Shown one piece after another: positions 1 through 5,207 of a DNA stretch of 5,911 bases (positions within the stretch are counted from its first letter, which is position 1; the number at the start of each line of letters is the position of its first letter). Where the stretch lies: positions 1 to 5,911 of the forward strand of contig JALFLX010000083.1 in assembly GCA_022774485.1 (NCBI GenBank), written 5' to 3'. Position numbers and translations under genes: made by a program. Source of the stretch: Bacilli bacterium (GTDB lineage Bacteria > Bacillota_I > Bacilli_A > RFN20 > CAG-288). The notes beneath the pieces were generated by a model. The model searched no databases. It was not told the DNA's origin and saw only the letters and a program-made list of their open reading frames with translations.

Positions 1-690
1 GAAGAGTACGAGCATAGCAAAACCTTGGAATACTTCCAAAAACTCGCAAAAGAATTAGAGATTGTCTTGCCGATATCTTTCTTTGAAAAGAGTGGAAATT
101 GCTATTATAATTCCATTTGTGTCATCGATAAAGACGGCGAGAGAAAGGGTTTGTATCGCAAGACTCATATCCCCACGGGTCAATGCTATGAAGAGAAGTT
201 CTACTTCACTCCAGGCGACACAGGATTTAAAGTCTTCGACACCAAAGCCGGTAAAGTCGGCATCGGAATCTGCTGGGATCAATGGTTCTTAGAAACCGGT
301 AGAATCCTTGCTCTCAAAGGGGCGGACTTTTTGCTTTTCCCCACCGCGATCGGCTCAGAGCCTGTCTTAGACAAGGATTCTATGCCTCACTGGAGAAACG
401 CGATGATCGGCCAGTCTGCGCTTAACATCATGCCTGTGTTAGCTTCTAACCGCGTGGGTAGAGAAGATGATGTAAACTCCACCATGACTTTCTATGGCTC
501 TTCCTTCATGACCGATGAGACCGGTGTTCTTATCGAGTCGATGGATAGAGAAGAAGAGGGCATCCGCATTCACACCTACGACCTTGATAAGATAATGAGA
601 AAGAGAAGAGAGTGGGGTATTTTCCGCGATCGCAGACCGGAAATGTACGAGGAGATCCTCACCTCTGACGGAAAGGCACACCGCGAATGA
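1..690 (+). CDS. aguB: N-carbamoylputrescine amidase (AguB), 5' end outside the window
   Basis: This carbon-nitrogen hydrolase (nitrilase superfamily) converts N-carbamoylputrescine to putrescine, CO2 and ammonia, the last step of the agmatine route to polyamines; it is expected in the cytoplasm. The reading frame is open from base 1, so 229 residues are visible and roughly 60-70 N-terminal residues are missing against the usual length near 290. An internal TTG at 25 is not the start. In visible-fragment numbering, the catalytic Lys is K54 in YRKTHIP and the catalytic Cys is C91 in GIGICWDQW. The first catalytic Glu lies upstream of the window. AguB-specific signatures are YEEKFYFTPGDTGF, CWDQWF, PTAIGSEP, TFYGSSF and the C-terminal WGIFRDRRPEMY, which separate it from generic nitrilases. 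It ends in TGA overlapping the start of xth. The partner agmatine deiminase gene, if adjacent, would lie upstream. Family assignment is very secure; substrate is inferred from the signatures. Confidence 0.94.
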   Translation, partial: EEYEHSKTLEYFQKLAKELEIVLPISFFEKSGNCYYNSICVIDKDGERKGLYRKTHIPTGQCYEEKFYFTPGDTGFKVFDTKAGKVGIGICWDQWFLETGRILALKGADFLLFPTAIGSEPVLDKDSMPHWRNAMIGQSALNIMPVLASNRVGREDDVNSTMTFYGSSFMTDETGVLIESMDREEEGIRIHTYDLDKIMRKRREWGIFRDRRPEMYEEILTSDGKAHRE

Positions 691-1463
691 AGCTTCTCTC
701 GTTCAATGTCAATTCGATCAATGCGTATCTGAAAAAAGATCTCCTTCACGAATGGATTTCTGAAAATCCGGATCTCATCGGTTTTGAAGAGCTCAAGATG
801 AGCGAGACAACTCATGAAAACTTCCCGCTTTCTTTAGATGGATACACTCCTTATTGGACCGTATCGAAAGTGAAAAAGGGGTATTCTGGAACTGCGATTC
901 TCACCAAGATAAAACCTCTCAATGTTCACTATGGTCTTTTAGATGGAAAATACGATGAAGAAGGTAGAGCGACCACTCTTGAATTCGATGATTTCTACTT
1001 TGTGACCCTCTACACGCCAAACTCTGGGGAGGAGCTTAAGCGCCTTTCTTTCCGCATGCAGTTTGAAGAAGACCTCCGTGAGTATCTCAGTCAGTTAAAA
1101 GCCAAAAAATCGGTGATTGTCACCGGAGATCTCAACGTCGCTCATAACGAGATTGATTTGAAGAATCCGAGCACCAATCATCACAGCGCCGGTTTTACTG
1201 ACGAAGAGAGAAGAGAGTTCCAAAAACTTCTCGACTTAGGGTTTGTCGATACGTTCAGAGCACTTCATCCTGAAGAGAAGAAATACTCCTACTGGTCTTA
1301 TTTTCGCAACGCGAGAAAAACAAATGCTGGTTGGAGAATTGACTACATGCTTGTCACCGAAGACCTGTTTCCAAAAGTGACAAGGAGCAAAATTTTAAAT
1401 GATTGCTTCGGCTCTGATCACTGCCCTGTTCTCCTCGAGATTGATTTTTCGCAAAACAATTGA
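687..1463 (+). CDS. xth: Exodeoxyribonuclease III / AP endonuclease (ExoIII/ExoA type)
   Basis: This 258-residue protein has the full length of the ExoIII family (endonuclease/exonuclease/phosphatase fold). The family cuts DNA 5' to abasic sites and removes nucleotides or blocking groups from 3' ends in base excision repair. Visible motifs in order are FNVNS with N7, the metal-binding Glu E35 in FEELK, SGTAI (67-71), LYTPNSG with Y109, GDLNVAH with D148 and N150, SAGFTDEER (167-175), GWRIDYM with D219, and GSDHCPV with D244 and H245. All expected catalytic residues are present. The usual LQETK around the metal Glu reads FEELK here. The ATG at 687 forms an ATGA overlap with the aguB stop. The upstream Shine-Dalgarno is weak (AAAGG at 672-676, 10 bases away), so translation is probably coupled to aguB. 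It ends in TGA. There is no obvious functional link to polyamine synthesis; the overlap suggests only co-transcription. Confidence 0.96.
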   Translation: MKLLSFNVNSINAYLKKDLLHEWISENPDLIGFEELKMSETTHENFPLSLDGYTPYWTVSKVKKGYSGTAILTKIKPLNVHYGLLDGKYDEEGRATTLEFDDFYFVTLYTPNSGEELKRLSFRMQFEEDLREYLSQLKAKKSVIVTGDLNVAHNEIDLKNPSTNHHSAGFTDEERREFQKLLDLGFVDTFRALHPEEKKYSYWSYFRNARKTNAGWRIDYMLVTEDLFPKVTRSKILNDCFGSDHCPVLLEIDFSQNN

Positions 1464-1481
1464 AATCAACTGAAAAATCGA
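1441..1481 (+). other. Two mutually exclusive inverted repeats over the end of xth
   Basis: TTGATTT (1441-1447) can pair with AAATCAA (1463-1469). Alternatively, 1441-1450 can pair with 1472-1481 (ten pairs including one G-U, core GATTTTTC/GAAAAATC). Both share the same left arm and put the xth stop codon in or beside the loop. Neither is followed by a T run, so this is not a standard intrinsic terminator. The region is AT-rich, and chance pairing is quite possible. Confidence 0.3.
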
Positions 1482-1522
1482 GTAACTTATATAGCGCAAA
1501 CACTCTGTAAAAAAATTGATAA

Positions 1523-1570
1523 AGAAAAGCAACTGTTTCATTCTAGTGCTTTTCTCCTTGAAGGAAGTTT
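1523..1570 (+). promoter_or_regulatory. Leader hairpin and ribosome binding site of the RNase J-like gene
   Basis: AGAAAAGCA (1523-1531) is a perfect inverted repeat of TGCTTTTCT (1547-1555). With A1531 bulged, the stem can extend through ACT/AGT to a 10-base loop at 1535-1544. Five bases later comes the Shine-Dalgarno AAGGAAG (1561-1567), which fixes the ATG at 1574 at good spacing. The SD is itself part of the palindrome TCCTT-G-AAGGA (1555-1565), so CTCCTT just upstream could mask it. This may be a translational control element. It could also be a weak terminator for xth, since the hairpin is followed by the T-rich CTCCTT. I see no convincing promoter in 1464-1573; the best pair, TTGATA (1516) with CATTCT (1539), is poor and would start transcription inside the hairpin. 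The gene may therefore be read from upstream. Confidence 0.4.
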
Positions 1571-1573
1571 ATT

Positions 1574-3331
1574 ATGGACACTAAAACAAACGATAACACC
1601 TTAAATCCATACAGCTTAGACATCGGCAAATACCCGATCAAAATCCTGCCTTTAGGCGGCATGGATGAGATGGGTAAAAACTGCTATGTCATTGAAGTCG
1701 ATGAAGATATCTTTGTCATTGAAGCGGGTTTGAAGTACCCGACAAGCCAGATGCCTGGCGTCGATTTCATCATTCCGGATTTTACTTATTTAAAAAACAA
1801 CGCACGCCGTGTTAAAGGTATCATCATCACCCATGGTCACGATGATCAGTATGGTGCAATCCCGTATCTCTTAGGAGTTTGCAACGCTCCTATCTACGCC
1901 ACCCAAACTACCATTCAGATGATTCGTCACACCTACTATAACCGCTTTAAGAAAGTCATCAACGGAGCGAAATTCATCACCGTTCAACCCTCCGATTCCA
2001 TCCAAATTGCCGGACATAGTTTTGAGCTTTTCCAAACCACACACAGCGTCGCTGAATCTTTCGGTTTCGCTCTCCGCACCCGTTTTGGAAACATTGTCTA
2101 CACCTCTGATTTCATCTCTGACTACTCACCCTTAAAAGGATATCAGTTCGATCTTCCGAAAGTCGCAAGACTCTCTGAGAACGAAAAGACATTCCTTCTT
2201 ATGACAGAGAGCGAAAGCGCAGATCTTCCTGGTATCTCCTCCCCGAATCACAAAATTACCGATCAAATCAAATCTGTCATCGAAGATCCGACCGGAAAAA
2301 CATTTATTTCGATTTATAATCAGAACTTCTACAACATCCAGGAAGTCATCAATTTAGCGCTCCGCTATCGAAGAAAAATCCTGATTGCAAACCCTGATCA
2401 GAAATCCTTCTTTGAGGCGATGGCTCAAATCGGCGATATTGTCATCCCGCCCTCTTCTTTGGTTAAAGTCGAAGAATTAAACACCATTTCTCCGAAAGAT
2501 CTGATCATTTTAGTCACCGGAAGTGGAGAAAACCTCTACCGTTTCTGCAAAGAGATCTGCTATGGAAATATCCCTGGCATCAAAGTGGAGACTGCAGACA
2601 CATGGATCAACTGTGCCCCTTCCGTTCCCGGAACAGAAATCATGGCAGTGGATGCTGCTGACACCATCTTCCGCACCGACTGTCACGTCTTGACGCTCTC
2701 AAGAAAGGAAGTCGCATCCATGCACGCTAGACAAGAAGATCTTAAACTCATGATTTCTCTCTTCCGTCCTTCTTACTATCTTCCGATCAAAGGTGACTTC
2801 TCTTTACTCATGGCAAACGCGAAATTAGCGACAGAATTAGGAATTGGTCTCAACCACTACAACACCTTTGTTTACGATAACGGCATGGCCTTAATCTTCG
2901 ACTCTTTCGGAAAGCAAGTCCATAAGAACATCCTCATTAAAAATGGTGATGTCATGGTCGATGGAAATTCAGTCGGCGATGTCAAAGAGACAGCGATCGA
3001 AGAACGAACAAAAATGGCGGATGGCGGTGTTGTTGTCATCGGTTTAGCGTATTCTTCCAAAGCGAAAAAAATCCTCTCAAATCCGGACATCCAGATGAGA
3101 GGATTCCTCTATCTTAAAGACAGCGAGCCGCTCTTAGCAGCAATCTCTTCTCTCTTCTTGACCACGGTCAACACCCTCCTCACAGATGAGAAAAAGCACG
3201 CTTCGATTGAGATTGAAAAGAAAGCCGCTGATAAAATCTCACGCTATATCATCAAGAATACCAACAAAGAGCCGATGGTCTTCTGCAAGCTTGTCGATAT
3301 TGATGACATGGAGTTAATCGATCCGAGATAA
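1574..3331 (+). CDS. rnj: RNase J-family ribonuclease paralogue with degenerate metal site (J2-like)
   Basis: RNase J enzymes are cytoplasmic metallo-beta-lactamase/beta-CASP nucleases with 5'-3' exonuclease and endonuclease activity in mRNA decay and rRNA maturation. In many Firmicutes two paralogues, J1 and J2, form a complex. This 585-residue protein has the family's length and order: N-terminal LGGMDEMGKN (28-36) and PGVDFIIPDFTYL, metal motif ITHGHDDQYGA (85-95), TTHSV with H157, YTSDF with D179, the beta-CASP region, RPSYYLPIKGDF (398-409) and a C-terminal domain from about 450. Of the seven metal ligands of Bacillus subtilis RNase J1, five align (H87, H89, D91, H157, D179). The ligand equivalent to J1 His79 is Q92 and that equivalent to His390 is K406. 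The reading frame is intact, so this is not a pseudogene. The pattern resembles J2-type paralogues, which are weak or inactive alone; the catalytic state here is inference. The start ATG has SD AAGGAAG eight bases away. Confidence 0.93.
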   Translation: MDTKTNDNTLNPYSLDIGKYPIKILPLGGMDEMGKNCYVIEVDEDIFVIEAGLKYPTSQMPGVDFIIPDFTYLKNNARRVKGIIITHGHDDQYGAIPYLLGVCNAPIYATQTTIQMIRHTYYNRFKKVINGAKFITVQPSDSIQIAGHSFELFQTTHSVAESFGFALRTRFGNIVYTSDFISDYSPLKGYQFDLPKVARLSENEKTFLLMTESESADLPGISSPNHKITDQIKSVIEDPTGKTFISIYNQNFYNIQEVINLALRYRRKILIANPDQKSFFEAMAQIGDIVIPPSSLVKVEELNTISPKDLIILVTGSGENLYRFCKEICYGNIPGIKVETADTWINCAPSVPGTEIMAVDAADTIFRTDCHVLTLSRKEVASMHARQEDLKLMISLFRPSYYLPIKGDFSLLMANAKLATELGIGLNHYNTFVYDNGMALIFDSFGKQVHKNILIKNGDVMVDGNSVGDVKETAIEERTKMADGGVVVIGLAYSSKAKKILSNPDIQMRGFLYLKDSEPLLAAISSLFLTTVNTLLTDEKKHASIEIEKKAADKISRYIIKNTNKEPMVFCKLVDIDDMELIDPR

Positions 3332-3335
3332 AATG

Positions 3336-3366
3336 AAAACTTCACGGAAATCCGTGAAGTTTTTTT
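3336..3366. terminator. Bidirectional intrinsic terminator between rnj and deoC
   Basis: AAAACTTCACGG (3336-3347) pairs perfectly with CCGTGAAGTTTT (3352-3363) around the four-base loop AAAT. On the + strand the tail is seven T (3360-3366), ending transcripts of the RNase J-like gene whose stop is at 3329-3331. Read from the - strand, the same stem is followed by TTTTCATTTT and can end deoC, whose stop codon is three bases beyond the T run. One shared hairpin between convergent genes is the simplest reading. Confidence 0.93.
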
Positions 3367-3369
3367 ACT

Positions 3370-4008
3370 TTACTTGATCAGTTCAACACCGCGGCTAGTA
3401 CCGATTCTTGTCGCGCCAGCTTCGACTAATTTGACCATATCTTCTTTGGTTCTAACACCACCGCTTGCCTTAACCCCCATCAAAGGGCCAACCGTCTTTC
3501 TCATGAGGGCGATATCCTCGACAGTCGCTCCGCCCTTGGAGAAGCCAGTGGAAGTCTTCACAAAGTCAGCTCCCGCTTCTTTGGAAAGAAGACATGCTCT
3601 GACTTTCTCTTCATCAGTGAGCAGGCAAGTCTCAATGATAACCTTTAAAGTTAAAGGACCGCAAATCTCTTTCAAAGACTTAATCTCATCTCTCACATAA
3701 TCATCATCACCATCTTTCAAGCGTCCGATATTGATGACCATATCAAGTTCTTGAGCACCCTCTTCAATAGCAATTCTTGTCTCTTCTTCTTTGCTTCTTT
3801 TAGAAGTTGCCCCTAACGGGAACCCGATGACAGTGCAAACTTTCACATCGGTTCCTTTCAATAAGGAAGCAGCGAGAGGAACATAGCCAGGGTTGACACA
3901 AACCGAAGCGAAATGATTTTCAACTGCTTCTTTACAAAGCTTTTCAATCTGCTCTTTTCTCGCATCAGAAGCTAAGAGTGTGTGGTCGATCATACGATTA
4001 TATTCCAT
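3370..4008 (-). CDS. deoC: Deoxyribose-phosphate aldolase (DERA)
   Basis: DeoC is a cytoplasmic class I aldolase that splits 2-deoxyribose 5-phosphate into acetaldehyde and glyceraldehyde 3-phosphate, feeding deoxynucleosides into glycolysis. From the chosen start it is 212 residues, a normal length for Gram-positive DERA. Visible landmarks are IDHTLL (7-12), VCVNP (37-41), IGFPLGATS (61-69), D89 in ELDMVINIG, the Schiff-base lysine K151 in FVKTSTGF and the second catalytic lysine K180 in GVKASGGVR, then GATRIGTSRG (199-207) near the phosphate site. I chose ATG at 4008-4006 because the longer candidate start, GTG at 4017-4015, sits inside the Shine-Dalgarno GAGGTGA. No phosphopentomutase, nucleoside phosphorylase or deoR gene is adjacent in the window, so it looks like a single-gene unit with its own promoter and a shared terminator. 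The assignment is very secure. Confidence 0.97.
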   Translation of the reverse strand: MEYNRMIDHTLLASDARKEQIEKLCKEAVENHFASVCVNPGYVPLAASLLKGTDVKVCTVIGFPLGATSKRSKEEETRIAIEEGAQELDMVINIGRLKDGDDDYVRDEIKSLKEICGPLTLKVIIETCLLTDEEKVRACLLSKEAGADFVKTSTGFSKGGATVEDIALMRKTVGPLMGVKASGGVRTKEDMVKLVEAGATRIGTSRGVELIK

Positions 4009-4013
4009 AATTA

Positions 4014-4020
4014 TCACCTC
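4014..4020 (-). promoter_or_regulatory. Shine-Dalgarno of deoC that decides the start codon
   Basis: On the - strand GAGGTGA lies with eight bases between GAGG and the ATG at 4008. The in-frame GTG at 4017-4015 is part of this site and cannot use it, so the protein should begin MEYNRM rather than three residues earlier. Confidence 0.85.
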
Positions 4021-4026
4021 AAGTGA

Positions 4027-4055
4027 ATTATAGCATTTCTCCTATTCGATGACCA
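4027..4055 (-). promoter_or_regulatory. Extended -10 sigma-A-type promoter of deoC
   Basis: On the - strand the sequence reads TGCTATAAT, giving a perfect -10 TATAAT at 4032-4027 preceded by the extended -10 TGN element. Seventeen bases upstream is TGGTCA (4055-4050), a four-of-six match to TTGACA. The start of transcription is expected near 4020, at the first base of the Shine-Dalgarno, leaving a leader of only about a dozen bases. The short repeats ACCAT (4052-4056) and ATGGT (4065-4069) at the -35 region could be an operator half-site pair, but that is speculative. Confidence 0.7.
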
Positions 4056-4109
4056 TGAAAGAGAATGGTTTTTCACTTCCTTTTCTCACTTTTTTCCTTT
4101 CTTCCACTT

Positions 4110-4161
4110 TTTCAAGCCTCGTGTGAAAAAAAGCTCTATTACTGTCTTTAAAGGCTTGAAA
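4110..4161. repeat. Ten-base inverted repeat, right arm over the rpsT -35 box
   Basis: TTTCAAGCCT (4110-4119) is the perfect inverse of AGGCTTGAAA (4152-4161), with 32 bases between arms. The arm centres are 42 bp apart, about four helical turns. The right arm covers the -35 hexamer TTGAAA of the rpsT promoter. It could be a paired operator or chance. The left arm adjoins a T/C-rich tract (4070-4112) in which A occurs only within three CACT words; I see no gene there. Confidence 0.4.
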
Positions 4162-4184
4162 TCAAGGTTAGAGTCTTGTATAAT
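4156..4184 (+). promoter_or_regulatory. Sigma-A-type promoter of rpsT
   Basis: TTGAAA (4156-4161) and a perfect TATAAT (4179-4184) are separated by exactly 17 bases. Transcription should start near 4191, giving a leader of about 50 bases before the ATG at 4241. This is the best promoter in the window, as expected for a ribosomal protein gene. Confidence 0.85.
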
Positions 4185-4191
4185 TCTATAT

Positions 4192-4213
4192 CGCTGAAAA
4201 CGATTTTTTAGCG
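4192..4213 (+). promoter_or_regulatory. Hairpin at the 5' end of the rpsT leader
   Basis: CGCTGAAAA (4192-4200) pairs with TTTTTAGCG (4205-4213) through nine pairs including one G-U, around the loop CGAT. It begins a base or so after the predicted transcription start, so the mRNA would carry an almost fully paired 5' end. It is well upstream of the Shine-Dalgarno (4227-4231) and does not mask it. Two roles are possible: protection from 5'-end-dependent decay, or part of a bS20 autoregulatory site. Autoregulation by S20 is known in Escherichia coli; its presence here is unproven. Confidence 0.45.
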
Positions 4214-4240
4214 TGAATTACTAGACAGGAGATTACACAT

Positions 4241-4519
4241 ATGGCAAACATCAAATCACAGAAAAAGCGCATCTTAACCAACGAGAGAAATAGACAGGCC
4301 AACGTCGCCTTCCGTTCTAAGATGAGAACTTCTATCAAGAAGGTCAAAGCTGCTTGCGAGAAGAAAGATTTAGCGTTAGCGGAACAGCTTCTTCCTTTAG
4401 CGGTCTCCCTCATCGACAAGTCTGTCAAAGAGGGCATCCAGAAGCAGAATACCGCTTCCCGTCAGAAGAGCTCTCTCATGCTCGCTGTCAACGCCTTAAA
4501 AGCTGCTGCAGCTGAATAA
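4241..4519 (+). CDS. rpsT: Small ribosomal subunit protein bS20
   Basis: This 92-residue, strongly basic, helical protein matches bS20 in length and sequence. It begins MANIKSQKKRI, continues with TNERNRQANVAFRSKMRT (14-31), has a lysine-rich helix around 32-43, and ends with IQKQNTASRQKSSLM (66-80) and an alanine-rich tail. bS20 binds 16S rRNA early in 30S assembly. The ATG follows the Shine-Dalgarno AGGAG (4227-4231) by nine bases. It forms a single-gene unit with its own promoter and terminators, divergent from deoC and convergent with the holA pair. That convergent holA/rpsT neighbourhood is typical of Bacilli. Codon use looks like that of its neighbours. The assignment is very secure. 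Confidence 0.98.
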   Translation: MANIKSQKKRILTNERNRQANVAFRSKMRTSIKKVKAACEKKDLALAEQLLPLAVSLIDKSVKEGIQKQNTASRQKSSLMLAVNALKAAAAE

Positions 4520-4545
4520 TCTACCTGAATCTTTTGTATAACTAC

Positions 4546-4574
4546 AAAGGCCGGATTTCTTATCCGGTCTTTTT
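4546..4574 (+). terminator. Intrinsic terminator of rpsT
   Basis: Bases 4546-4556 pair with 4562-4572 (eleven pairs with one G-U, core CCGGAT/ATCCGG) around a five-base loop, followed by a T run ending at 4574. A second stem just upstream, 4531-4538 with 4543-4550, shares bases 4546-4550 with the terminator's left arm, so the two compete at the base of the stem; the GC core can form either way. Confidence 0.9.
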
Positions 4575-4582
4575 GTCCATTT

Positions 4583-4614
4583 AAAAAGTGCGGAGCTACC
4601 GCACTTTTTCTTTT
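4583..4614. terminator. Bidirectional terminator between rpsT and the holA-side pair
   Basis: AAAAAGTGCGG (4583-4593) pairs perfectly with CCGCACTTTTT (4599-4609) around the loop AGCTA. On the + strand a T-rich tail runs to 4614, giving rpsT a second stop. On the - strand the hairpin lies 14 bases after the stop codon of the membrane protein gene, with its own TTTTT, and is that gene's only visible terminator. Confidence 0.9.
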
Positions 4615-4622
4615 CTATCAAA

Positions 4623-5207
4623 TTAAGAAGCGAAGTTGACTACAAGAAGAGAAGATTCACAAAGATCTTTGAAGAGATTGTTATTCCCCTGGAGCATGCT
4701 CTCCATTCCGCTTTTGATCGTAAGCTCAACTTCAAAGCTTCGTATGATATCTTTTTTTAAGTAGGTCAGAACCTCAAAGGAGGTCTCTGTTTTCGATACA
4801 GTACACCCTTCTTGTTCCTCTGGATCTTGAAGCGAAGAGAAAATTTCAAGATTCTTTGCTCCCTCTTCCACAACAATGGTGCGAAGAGAAGTCACATTGA
4901 AATAAGCACCTGCATCCCCATCGAATGTAAAGCTGATGTTAAAGGTATAAAGATCAGGTCTCTCTTCTTTTGCTAAGCCGAAGAAAAAGACACCAGTTCC
5001 TTTATTTTCCCCTTTTTGGAAGCGGATTGGAGAGGACTGAGAAGAAAGATACTGTTTTTCTCCTTGGAAGCTAAAATTCATCTCATGCGCCTGCATCTGA
5101 GCTGCTATTCTAGCGTTTTTTACAAGCATATAACCAGAGAAGCCGGTCAATACAACAGCGACTAGAATCAATGAGGAGACGAGAAGTCTTTTCCCAGTTT
5201 TTTTCAT
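4623..5207 (-). CDS. Unrecognised protein with N-terminal membrane anchor
   Basis: I do not recognise this 194-residue protein. It starts MKKTGKR, a short basic stretch, followed by a hydrophobic segment at about 8-29, so it is either a single-pass membrane protein with its bulk outside the cell or a secreted precursor. There is no lipobox cysteine after the hydrophobic segment. The rest alternates short hydrophobic strands and polar turns, for example 71-78, 86-95, 101-113 and 156-165, suggesting a beta-sandwich-like domain. Two cysteines (C135, C183) could form a disulfide if exported. The start ATG overlaps the holA stop as ATGA and has a perfect Shine-Dalgarno AGGAGG (5221-5216), eight bases away inside holA, so it is co-transcribed and probably translationally coupled. 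That coupling alone does not show a role in replication. The gene is real by context; its function is unknown. Confidence 0.8.
   Translation of the reverse strand: MKKTGKRLLVSSLILVAVVLTGFSGYMLVKNARIAAQMQAHEMNFSFQGEKQYLSSQSSPIRFQKGENKGTGVFFFGLAKEERPDLYTFNISFTFDGDAGAYFNVTSLRTIVVEEGAKNLEIFSSLQDPEEQEGCTVSKTETSFEVLTYLKKDIIRSFEVELTIKSGMESMLQGNNNLFKDLCESSLLVVNFAS

Noticed and set aside
25..27. TTG as the start codon of aguB.
   Set aside because: The frame is open from base 1 with family-like sequence, and starting here would omit the first catalytic Glu of the nitrilase fold.
1574..3331. The RNase J-like gene as a pseudogene.
   Set aside because: It is full length with no frameshift or internal stop, has a good ribosome site, and keeps most family motifs; the lost residues look like selected change or tolerated divergence, not decay.
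3374..3700. A 108-codon open frame on the + strand opposite deoC.
   Set aside because: It is antisense to a well-conserved gene, has no recognisable motif or ribosome site, and its Ser/Thr/Pro-rich composition is that of a reverse-frame shadow.
4015..4017. GTG as the start codon of deoC.
   Set aside because: It lies inside the Shine-Dalgarno GAGGTGA; the ATG nine bases downstream has correct spacing.
4055..4126. A 23-codon open frame encoding a hydrophobic peptide rich in Phe, Ser and Leu, resembling a small toxin-like peptide.
   Set aside because: There is no Shine-Dalgarno before its ATG and no promoter, and the composition is explained by the pyrimidine tract it crosses.
4186..4437. An 83-codon open frame on the - strand opposite rpsT.
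   Set aside because: It overlaps the rpsT promoter, leader and coding region and is a shadow of that gene.
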